The position numbers and the translations under genes are program-made. Positions 1 to 5,980 of a stretch of 6,063 nucleotides of DNA are shown one piece after another. The notes below the pieces were generated by a model, which searched no databases, had not been told where the DNA came from, and saw only the letters and a program-made list of their open reading frames with translations. Origin of the DNA: an uncultured Bacteroidales bacterium (GTDB taxonomy: Bacteria > Bacteroidota > Bacteroidia > Bacteroidales > UBA932). Where the stretch lies: contig CAMOIZ010000063.1 in NCBI GenBank assembly GCA_946616385.1, positions 1 to 6,063 on the forward strand. Direction: 5' to 3'. Position 1 is the first letter of the stretch. Each line of letters begins with the position of its first letter.

Positions 1-66
1 CCCTATCTTGTACATATTCCCTGTAAAGATACTGATTTTTGGGCAGAATTTTTCAAAATAGTCTAA
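1..66 (+). CDS. possible 3' end of an upstream gene (partial)
   Basis: The first forward frame is open from the left edge and ends at a TAA at 64-66. Its 21 residues contain KDTDFWAEFFKIV at the end, which reads like a normal protein C-terminus. The second forward frame is also open, to a TAG at 59-61, and gives a plausible but hydrophobic peptide, so the choice of frame is not secure. I recognise no family. If real, this gene lies upstream of the small gene at 179 and points the same way, with about 110 bases between them. It could equally be noncoding A/T-rich DNA. Confidence 0.25.
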   Translation, partial: PYLVHIPCKDTDFWAEFFKIV

Positions 67-178
67 TTGGCTGCGAATCAAGCCAAAAGATTAGCTGAAA
101 CATAAATCCTGAAAAATGTTTTCGACGAATATTTGGAGCAGCCTGAACAGATGACTATCTTGGCAGAAAAAAAATGTT
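67..178. other. A/T-rich leader upstream of the small gene
   Basis: This stretch has no gene I can defend. The sequence just before the ATG at 179 is very A-rich (eight A residues at 167-174), as is common at Bacteroidota starts that lack a Shine-Dalgarno sequence. I found no match to a full TTTG / TAnnTTTG promoter here. An open frame at 106-243 overlaps the start of the next gene in another phase; its only ATG is at 151 and would give a 30-residue peptide. It is treated as unproven. Confidence 0.4.
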
Positions 179-532
179 ATGAAAAAGATTTTGGAAGTAC
201 TCCAATATGGAGAGATGGACATCAGGTTCAATACCGACATTGATGTCGACAAGAATCCAGAGGTCGTTCTGGATATCGTTTCTAAAGTTGCCTTCTCAAT
301 GGCAACCAAGTTATGGGGAGGCAATGAATTATCAGTTCTGGCGATGATCAGAGCCCTGTCGATTGCGGACCTGGCACTTAGCGTCAATAGAAAAGAAATG
401 ATCAAAGAACTTGACCGGTCTTCTGAAACGATGGCAAGAACAATGAAAATGGCTGCTGAAGAGTTCCGCAGGAATGGCGGGAAACTTATGACATTCGGCC
501 CGGGAATAATGCCTGGCAAAACGCGAAGCTAG
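179..532 (+). CDS. small hypothetical protein, 117 residues
   Basis: I do not recognise this protein and propose no function. It starts MKKILEVLQYGEMDIRF and ends at a TAG. There is no signal peptide, transmembrane segment or cysteine motif. The middle (about residues 27-95) looks largely helical and amphipathic, with an ALSIADLALSV stretch followed by a charged, methionine-rich segment. The tail (about 100-117) is Gly/Pro/Lys rich and probably disordered. The start at 179 was chosen for its A-rich upstream sequence; an in-frame stop at 152-154 bounds it. An internal ATG at 215, preceded by GGAGAG, could be the true start and would give 105 residues. The gene is visibly more A/T rich than the operon facing it, stands alone on its strand and converges on the dehydrogenase gene. 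Coding is supported by its length and its balanced amino-acid composition. Confidence 0.65.
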   Translation: MKKILEVLQYGEMDIRFNTDIDVDKNPEVVLDIVSKVAFSMATKLWGGNELSVLAMIRALSIADLALSVNRKEMIKELDRSSETMARTMKMAAEEFRRNGGKLMTFGPGIMPGKTRS

Positions 533-583
533 GATGAAGAGAATCAAGTATTTCCAACCAATAGCTTGAAATGCTCTTTAACA

Positions 584-618
584 GGGAAAGGTCCGGGAGT
601 TAAAACCGGACCTTTCCC
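584..618. terminator. bidirectional terminator hairpin
   Basis: A perfect 13-bp inverted repeat (GGGAAAGGTCCGG at 584-596 and its complement at 606-618) encloses a 9-base loop. It sits between two convergent genes, 51 bases after the stop of the + strand gene and 21 bases beyond the stop of the dehydrogenase on the other strand. Neither side has a clean U-tract: on the + strand the stem is followed by AAAATATAATAG. The assignment therefore rests on stem quality and placement. It probably ends transcripts from both directions. Confidence 0.75.
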
Positions 619-639
619 AAAATATAATAGATACTCGAC

Positions 640-1410
640 TTAGATGCAGGTATAGCCACCGTCTACGGCGATGTTCTGGCCGTTCACGTATGTGCTTGCA
701 GGCGATGCAAGGAAGAGGGCGCAGGTGTCGAGTTCGCCCTGCTTTCCGTAACGTCCGAGAGGGATGTTATTCTTGGCGATTGCCTGGAAGTAGTCCGAGT
801 CGAGGGTCGCGGTGGTAAGGTCGGTGTAGAAGTAACCGGGGCAGATGCTGTTCACTGTGATGCCATATTTGCCCCATTCTGCAGCGAGGGCGCGGGTAAG
901 ATTGACAACGCCGCCCTTTGCAGCATGATAAGGAGCGCTTCCTACGATGAGGTTGCCTACCAGACCGTACATCGAAGCGATATTGATGACACGGCCGAAA
1001 CCGGCCTTGATCATTTCCTTGCCGAATTCGCGGGCGCAGATGAAAGTACCGTAAAGGTCGATGTTCATCTCGTGCTTGAACTGATCGTCGGTTATCTCCT
1101 CGGCGGGGCCCACGGCTCCTGTGCCGGCATTGTTCATGAGGATGTCGACGCGGCCGAATTTTTCGATTGTAGCTGCGACTGCCGCCTTGACCCTTTCGGT
1201 ATCGGTGATATCGCATGCGAAAGGAAGTACTTCCACACCGAATTCTTCGGTGATTGCTTTGGCGTTTTCTTCGAGAAGGTTCTGCCTGCGGGCAAGAAGC
1301 ACAAGGTTTGCACCCTGGCTGGCAAAAGCCTTGGCCATCTGGAGACCAAGTCCTGTGGAGGCGCCGGTGACAACAGCTACACGGCCGGAAAGATCAAAGT
1401 AATTTTTCAT
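640..1410 (-). CDS. short-chain dehydrogenase/reductase (SDR) family oxidoreductase
   Basis: This is a classical NAD(P)-dependent short-chain dehydrogenase of 256 residues, the usual length. The Rossmann cofactor motif TGASTGLG lies at residues 15-22, the NNAG motif at 93-96, the catalytic serine at 146 (INIAS) and the YxxxK pair at Tyr161 and Lys165. The PG motif follows at 191-192, and the C-terminal VDGGY is typical. Two arginines at the end of the second beta strand (residues 41-42) suggest a preference for NADP(H). The position that is usually the fourth catalytic residue, Asn in the NLxG motif, appears to be Asp118. The overall pattern resembles gluconate 5-dehydrogenase and 3-oxoacyl-ACP reductase relatives, but the substrate cannot be read from sequence. 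The start lies 5 bases after the stop of the PPC gene, with an A/T-rich upstream region and no Shine-Dalgarno, so it is probably the last gene of the operon. A cytoplasmic location is expected. Confidence 0.93.
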   Translation of the reverse strand: MKNYFDLSGRVAVVTGASTGLGLQMAKAFASQGANLVLLARRQNLLEENAKAITEEFGVEVLPFACDITDTERVKAAVAATIEKFGRVDILMNNAGTGAVGPAEEITDDQFKHEMNIDLYGTFICAREFGKEMIKAGFGRVINIASMYGLVGNLIVGSAPYHAAKGGVVNLTRALAAEWGKYGITVNSICPGYFYTDLTTATLDSDYFQAIAKNNIPLGRYGKQGELDTCALFLASPASTYVNGQNIAVDGGYTCI

Positions 1411-1415
1411 AAGAA

Positions 1416-1844
1416 TTAAAATTTATAGAGGTTCAGACCTGTTTCTTCGTCAAAATAGCGTCCAATCTCCGCATCCGGAAAACTCTCCACGAACAATTCG
1501 CACGCTCCGTTTATACGGGCTTCCAGCAGGTGCCCGCCCACACAGGTATAATCCCTGCGTCCGCAGGTGAGATGGATATGCAGATATGGCGCACCGTCCT
1601 TGACCGAGATGTTTCCGGTAAGATTCGTTATTTCCATCTGCTCGGAAAAAGTCTTGTCGACATACTTCTTCGCGGCGGGATCCAGAAAGCGGAAAGTTGC
1701 CTCGCTGACAGCTCCCAAGCCGGTAATCAGGCCTGCTTTGATGCCTTTTTCTTTGCAGAAGGCGGTCAGCGCTTCCACAATCCCGACGTGGTTGTCGAGA
1801 CTCAGGACAAATCGGTTTTCACTGCAAGTGCAATACTTATACAT
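1416..1844 (-). CDS. PPC/DUF296 domain protein
   Basis: This 142-residue protein is a stand-alone PPC (plants and prokaryotes conserved, DUF296) domain. The diagnostic parts are ITGLGAV at 40-46, the segment YLHIHLTCG around 88-95 and GGHLLEARI at 103-111. Histidines 89, 91 and 105 match the conserved His cluster, which in solved prokaryotic members lies at a trimer interface and can bind a metal. In plants the domain is fused to AT-hooks and the proteins bind DNA. No AT-hook is present here, so the common label of DNA-binding protein is weakly supported, and the bacterial function is unknown. The gene starts one base after the relA stop (TGA-T-ATG) and ends 5 bases before the dehydrogenase start, which implies coupled expression with both. 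There is no signal peptide, so it is expected to be cytoplasmic. Confidence 0.9.
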   Translation of the reverse strand: MYKYCTCSENRFVLSLDNHVGIVEALTAFCKEKGIKAGLITGLGAVSEATFRFLDPAAKKYVDKTFSEQMEITNLTGNISVKDGAPYLHIHLTCGRRDYTCVGGHLLEARINGACELFVESFPDAEIGRYFDEETGLNLYKF

Positions 1845-1845
1845 A

Positions 1846-3945
1846 TCACGAACGTTTGACTTTGATTATATTTTTAAGATTCGAAATCTGAGAAATGATC
1901 TTATCGAGTTCCGCATTCGACGGCACCAGTATCCTCGCGGAAATCTCATACGTGCCGGTACGCGGGTTCTCGTTTACGCTGAAAGAGCGCAGCGATGCCT
2001 TGAACTGGTTGATCACTTCCATGATTGATGATATCGCAGCCTGCTCCTTTTCTGCCGAAATGATCAATGTGCTTTGGAAATCGCCCGAAGACGCACTCTC
2101 CTGCCATACCACTTTCTGGATGCGGTATGGATACTTCTCTATGAGTTGAGCCGCATTCGGGCATCCGATACGATGGATCTTGATGCCGTCGGTCCTGGTG
2201 ACAAAACCGAAAACGTCGTCGCCGAACACAGGATTGCAGCATTTGGCAAGTTTGTAATCGAGCCCGCGGACATTCTTTGCATTGATGACCAGAATCTCGT
2301 CGGATCCCGAACTGAAATTCAGTGCACGTTCCTTCTGGCTCTGCTCCGACTGACGTTCGGGAGACTCTTCATGCTTCTGTATATACGCCTTGATGTCGTT
2401 GACGTCGATGATTTCCCTGCCGATGTCGGCCATGAAGGCAATCACCGACACATAGTGATGCGCCTTCATGTACTCCTGCTGAAGATCGTCCGGCCACTCG
2501 AGTTTCCAGTTCTTGAGCCTGCGTTCCAACAGTTCCCGGCCATTCGCAGCGAGTTTGCGTTCCTCAGCATCGAGCTCCTGCTTGATCTTTGTGCGCGCTT
2601 TCGAGGTAACCACATAATTCAGCCAGTCCCGGTTGGGACGCTGATTCTTGGAAGTGATAATCTCGACAGTATCTCCCGTGTGCAGTTTCTCCCTGATCGA
2701 CACAGCCTTTCCGCCTACGCGCCCGCCGGTACAGTGGATACCCACGTTCGTGTGGATATTGAACGCGAAATCCAGCACCGACGCACCCGCTGAAAGTATA
2801 CGGAGCTCGCCTGTTGGAGTAAAGACGAATATCTCCTTGGAAGGAGGCTGGGGAAGGTCTTCAGGCTTGGTTTCGGAGGGATGCTCAAGGGCATAACGTA
2901 CCGATTTCAGCCAACGGTCCATGTTCGCCTCGTGCTGGACTCCCTTGTAGGCCCAGTGAGCGGCCTGCCCGTTCTCGGCCTCATAGTCCATCCGCTTGGT
3001 GCGAATCTGAACTTCGAGCGCATTCCCCCGTTTGTTCTTGACGGTAATGTGCAGGCTTTCATATCCGTTCGGCCTTGGAGTGGTGAGCCAGTCCCTGAGC
3101 CGTTTCGTATCGGGTTCGTATTCCTCGGTAACGTAGGAATAGACCTTCCAGCAAAGTTCTTTTTCCAGTTTCGGATCCTGCTCGCAATCGATGATGAAAC
3201 GAATGGCGAATACGTCATATACTCCTTCGAACGGCACCTTCTGCACCTGCATCTTCCTGTAGATCGAATAGGCCGTCTTGGTGCGCATCTTCAACTTGTA
3301 GACTATGCCGGCATCAGAGAGTTTCTGCTTCAGCGGCTCGATGAACTCTGCCATCAGTCTCTCCCTGTCACGTTCCGTCGCCTTAAGCTTGTTTGTTATA
3401 GCCCTGTACTGTTCGGGATCGGCATATCGGAAGTATATGTTTTCGAGTTCGCTCTTGATGTTGTACAGCCCGAGCTGATGTGCAAGCGGGATGTAGAGCA
3501 TCAAGGTTTCGAGTATCTTCTGGTCGCGCGAGGTCTTGGGGAAGATGGAAAGATTGCGCATCACCTCCAGACGGTCGGCAATCTTGAGCACGGTCACACG
3601 CGGATCGGTAGAATACTGGACAATCAGTTTCTTATAGTTCTCGGCTTCGAGTCTTGTGTCTTTCGGTTTTATGGTGGAAATCTTGTTCAGACCGTCCACA
3701 ATGGTAAGCACATCCTGCGGGAACGAAGAAATGTCGATATCCTTATGGATTCTGGTAGCCTCGTGGAGATAGACGGCAGCGCTGCACTCGGCCGGGAGGC
3801 CGAGTTCGTCGCGGGCAATGGCCGCGACTGCGTCGGGATGCCCTATAAAGGGCGTCCCGTCGAAGCGCTGCTCATTTCCCAGTGCCGCCAGTGCCACCGC
3901 ACGGGCTTTTTCGACTATCTCTTCCATCTTCACAAAAATAATCAT
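1846..3945 (-). CDS. relA: long RelA/SpoT (p)ppGpp synthetase, hydrolase domain degenerate
   Basis: This 699-residue protein transfers pyrophosphate from ATP to GDP or GTP to make (p)ppGpp. The order is a pseudo-HD domain (about 20-170), synthetase (about 210-335), TGS (about 371-432, with FNIHTNVG), a helical region, a Cys-rich zinc-finger/RIS segment (CC at 569-570, His591, Cys595) and a C-terminal ACT domain (about 622-699). Synthetase landmarks are intact: Tyr295 and SLH in the PNGYESLH segment, LEVQIRT at 310-316, and an RLRD motif at 282-285 in the place of RFKD. In the HD domain Arg27, His36, His61 and Asp124 remain, but Asp78, Glu81, Asp82 and Asn148 of the streptococcal enzyme appear as Glu62, Arg65, Ile66 and Val128. 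Hydrolysis is therefore doubtful. The ATG overlaps the mltG stop (ATGA) and has AGAAGG four bases upstream. Met7 is a less likely start. The symbol reflects the predicted synthetase-only activity, not proven orthology to enterobacterial RelA. Confidence 0.95.
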   Translation of the reverse strand: MIIFVKMEEIVEKARAVALAALGNEQRFDGTPFIGHPDAVAAIARDELGLPAECSAAVYLHEATRIHKDIDISSFPQDVLTIVDGLNKISTIKPKDTRLEAENYKKLIVQYSTDPRVTVLKIADRLEVMRNLSIFPKTSRDQKILETLMLYIPLAHQLGLYNIKSELENIYFRYADPEQYRAITNKLKATERDRERLMAEFIEPLKQKLSDAGIVYKLKMRTKTAYSIYRKMQVQKVPFEGVYDVFAIRFIIDCEQDPKLEKELCWKVYSYVTEEYEPDTKRLRDWLTTPRPNGYESLHITVKNKRGNALEVQIRTKRMDYEAENGQAAHWAYKGVQHEANMDRWLKSVRYALEHPSETKPEDLPQPPSKEIFVFTPTGELRILSAGASVLDFAFNIHTNVGIHCTGGRVGGKAVSIREKLHTGDTVEIITSKNQRPNRDWLNYVVTSKARTKIKQELDAEERKLAANGRELLERRLKNWKLEWPDDLQQEYMKAHHYVSVIAFMADIGREIIDVNDIKAYIQKHEESPERQSEQSQKERALNFSSGSDEILVINAKNVRGLDYKLAKCCNPVFGDDVFGFVTRTDGIKIHRIGCPNAAQLIEKYPYRIQKVVWQESASSGDFQSTLIISAEKEQAAISSIMEVINQFKASLRSFSVNENPRTGTYEISARILVPSNAELDKIISQISNLKNIIKVKRS

Positions 3946-4988
3946 TTTTCCTTCTGGCGCAAGCGCTTGTCAAGCGCTTTCTGGAAGGCACGGGCATTCT
4001 TGAGATGCTCGGTATAGGTGCTAGCAAAGCGATGCGTGCCGTCGAATGAAGGATCGGCGCAGAAATATAAATAACCCGATGAAGTATCCGGGTTCAGCAC
4101 CGCGTTCAGGTACTCCTTTCCCGGCACATTGATTGGCCCGGGAGGAAGACCGGCATACATATACGTATTATACGGCGAGTCTATTTTCAGATCCTTCTTC
4201 AAGATACGGTTGCTTTCGTAATTGAGGAGAAATGCTATGGTCGGATCGGCCTGCAGCTTCATGCCCTTGCGCAAACGGTTGAGATACACTCCGGCTATGC
4301 GTGCATAGTCCGAAGGCACATTGCTCTCCCCCTTCACGATGGAAGCGAGAACGGACACTTGCTGACGGCTGAGCCCCAGTTTTCTGGCCTTGTTCACATT
4401 GTCGTCGGTCCAGAAAGCGTCCCAGGCTTTTTTCTGCCGTCCGAATATATCGTCTATACTGGCCGTCCAGTACATCTCGTAAGTATCGGGAATGAAGAGG
4501 GAAAAAGCTGTGGACGGCTTGAATCCGTATCTTTCCAGAAGTTCCTTGTTTTCAAGGGCGTCGGCGACCGTGGCGGAGTCAACCATCATCTGCGTGGATA
4601 TGCTGCGAGCCAGAGAGCCCTTGAGCCGTACGGATGGGATGAGCAGTTGCACGGGCGTCTGCCAGCAATTGTTCAGCATGCGGGCGATGTATACGCTGGT
4701 CTGCCCTGCCTTGACCAAATAATGGCCAGGCTGAATGTATTCGGCTACCTTATGCTCATCGAATGTCCGCTTCAGACTCCCGGGACGAAGGACGCAGCTG
4801 TCCAGAGCCGTGAGCACCTGCTCCGGAGAAGTGTCGGGATATACGAACAGTTCAATGCCCTTGCGTACATTGGGGACTTTGTTGTCCGAGAGCCAAAACC
4901 ACGCCTTCCCTCCGCCTACGACGATCACTGCGCCCAGCACCCCTCCCAGAAGCCTGAGAAGCCAGTTAGTTCCCTTCTTCTTTTTCAT
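3942..4988 (-). CDS. mltG: endolytic transglycosylase MltG (YceG-like)
   Basis: MltG is a membrane-anchored lytic transglycosylase that cuts nascent peptidoglycan strands and so limits their length. This copy has 348 residues, close to the usual size. A short basic cytoplasmic start (MKKKKGTNW) precedes one transmembrane helix at about 10-33; the rest lies outside the cytoplasm. Family landmarks are FIPDTYEMYW near 165-174, ASIVKGES at 215-222, the NRLRKGMKLQADPT segment ending at 250, PYNTYMYAGLPPGPI at 272-286 and YLYFCADPSFDGTH near the end. Glu221 aligns with catalytic Glu218 of E. coli MltG. The preceding glutamate of the usual VEKET motif is Lys219 here. An earlier in-frame ATG at 5105 was rejected because the extension has no family resemblance and overlaps the gene before. 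The chosen ATG overlaps the glucosaminidase stop as ATGA, and its own stop overlaps the relA start the same way. Confidence 0.95.
   Translation of the reverse strand: MKKKKGTNWLLRLLGGVLGAVIVVGGGKAWFWLSDNKVPNVRKGIELFVYPDTSPEQVLTALDSCVLRPGSLKRTFDEHKVAEYIQPGHYLVKAGQTSVYIARMLNNCWQTPVQLLIPSVRLKGSLARSISTQMMVDSATVADALENKELLERYGFKPSTAFSLFIPDTYEMYWTASIDDIFGRQKKAWDAFWTDDNVNKARKLGLSRQQVSVLASIVKGESNVPSDYARIAGVYLNRLRKGMKLQADPTIAFLLNYESNRILKKDLKIDSPYNTYMYAGLPPGPINVPGKEYLNAVLNPDTSSGYLYFCADPSFDGTHRFASTYTEHLKNARAFQKALDKRLRQKEK
3961..3979 (-). repeat. duplicated 8-base palindrome forming a hairpin before the relA RBS
   Basis: The 8-base palindrome AAGCGCTT occurs twice, separated by three bases, so the RNA can fold into an 8-bp stem with a 3-base loop. 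It lies inside the last codons of mltG (the ALDKRL part). Its near edge is 5 bases upstream of the AGAAGG at 3955-3950 that serves the relA start at 3945. It may affect translational coupling between the two genes, or may only reflect Lys/Arg/Leu codon choice. The structure is plain in the sequence; the function is speculative. Confidence 0.45.
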
Positions 4989-5980
4989 TTTATCTTCTTC
5001 AAGTATATGACATCTCCTTCCACCGGCCTGTAATCCTCGGTAAGACCGGGATTCCATTTGAGCAGGAATTTCATCCGCAGTCCGAAACGCTGCGAAATCT
5101 GCCACAGAGTGAGCGGCTTGTCGTCCGCAACATACATTGGAAGACCGTAAGGCGCCTGCCTTTTCTTCATTTTCAGATAGACCACTTCTCCTATTTTCAG
5201 AGGCCTGGCCTGGGTGAGGTCGTTGTAGCGCAATATCTCTTTCTGGAAGAGATTGAATTCGAGTGCGATTGATTCGAAGCTGTCTTCCGGTTCGGCATAA
5301 ACGCAGAGTATGCCGTTTTTCTTATACACCTTGCGGTCGAGACGGAAGGAGTAAGTCTCCGCCGCCTGGGAGCGGCGAACGGGGTTTTTCACCTCCACCT
5401 GCGCCTTCTTCTCCAGCTTCAGGGGACTTTCAGGAACCGCCACGGCGGCAGCGGTGGCAGACGAAGAAGATGAAGCGGAGCTGCCAGTATCGTATTTATA
5501 TAATTGGTAATCTTCTATTATCTTGATGAGCTTCTCCGCATATTTGGGATCCGTTGCATATCCGGCTTTCTTCAGCCCGCGCGCCCAGCCTTTATAGTCG
5601 GTAGGTTTAAGTTCGAAAAGCCCCTTGTAGCGGTCCTGATAGCGAAGGAAATCACTGTGGTCGCGGAAAGAATCTTCCGCATTCTTATATACGCGGAAAC
5701 ACTCGTTGGGGGCGTCGTCATTGACACGCATTGTCTTGCCCTTCCAGTTCCGGTGGCATTTGATTCCGAAATGGTTGTTGCCGTCGGCAGCCAGGCTTGA
5801 AAGCCCGGAACGGGACTCCAGTATCCCCTGAGCGAGCGTGATGCTGGCAGGAATGCCGGAACGGTGCATCTCGCTCACGGCAATGGGAGCATACTTCTTT
5901 ATATATTCATTTTGAGGAGTGTCAGACAGCGCCACCAGCCCCATCAACATCGTCAGAAATATCAGAAGACATCTTTTCAT
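4985..5980 (-). CDS. secreted GH73-type glucosaminidase with two LysM modules
   Basis: This predicted exported peptidoglycan hydrolase has 331 residues. A Sec signal peptide (MKRCLLIFLTMLMGLVALS) is probably cut before Asp20. The glucosaminidase domain covers about 25-162. Glu55 in LAQGILESRSG is the expected catalytic acid, followed by NNHFGIKC and, near the domain end, YATDPKYAEKLIKIIEDY; these fit the FlgJ-like GH73 family that cleaves the N-acetylglucosaminyl bond of glycan strands. A Ser/Ala-rich linker (about 165-182) and a basic stretch lead to two LysM repeats, about 226-270 and 282-328, which bind GlcNAc-containing glycan. An in-frame ATG at 6019 would add 13 residues ahead of the signal peptide. 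I prefer 5980, because MKR followed by a hydrophobic core is a standard signal start and a promoter-like box sits at the right distance. The stop overlaps the mltG start (ATGA). Confidence 0.92.
   Translation of the reverse strand: MKRCLLIFLTMLMGLVALSDTPQNEYIKKYAPIAVSEMHRSGIPASITLAQGILESRSGLSSLAADGNNHFGIKCHRNWKGKTMRVNDDAPNECFRVYKNAEDSFRDHSDFLRYQDRYKGLFELKPTDYKGWARGLKKAGYATDPKYAEKLIKIIEDYQLYKYDTGSSASSSSSATAAAVAVPESPLKLEKKAQVEVKNPVRRSQAAETYSFRLDRKVYKKNGILCVYAEPEDSFESIALEFNLFQKEILRYNDLTQARPLKIGEVVYLKMKKRQAPYGLPMYVADDKPLTLWQISQRFGLRMKFLLKWNPGLTEDYRPVEGDVIYLKKIK

Noticed and set aside
767..1216. A 149-codon minus-strand frame inside the dehydrogenase gene
   Set aside because: It is an out-of-frame shadow with an Arg/His-rich composition, and the SDR frame has all the family motifs.
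2074..2793. A 239-codon + strand open frame opposite the relA C-terminal half
   Set aside because: It is antisense to the TGS, helical and Cys-rich regions of the RSH protein, with no independent evidence of coding.
3786..3805. Perfect 8-bp inverted repeat with a 4-base loop within relA
   Set aside because: It lies in ordinary codons of the pseudo-HD domain, is not near a start or stop, and such short G/C-rich repeats arise by chance.
2881..4017. A 378-codon open frame on the + strand opposite relA and the end of mltG
   Set aside because: It lies antisense to two genes with clear domain matches. Its translation shows no family features, and such long antisense frames are common opposite G/C-rich codons.
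4989..5105. N-terminal extension of MltG from an ATG at 5105
   Set aside because: The added 39 residues lie inside the second LysM module's codons in another frame and would put a long soluble segment ahead of the membrane anchor. The ATGA start at 4988 fits better.
5434..5484. G/C-rich repetitive stretch in the glucosaminidase gene
   Set aside because: It encodes the Ser/Ala-rich linker between the catalytic domain and the LysM repeats. It is low-complexity coding sequence, not a separate repeat element.
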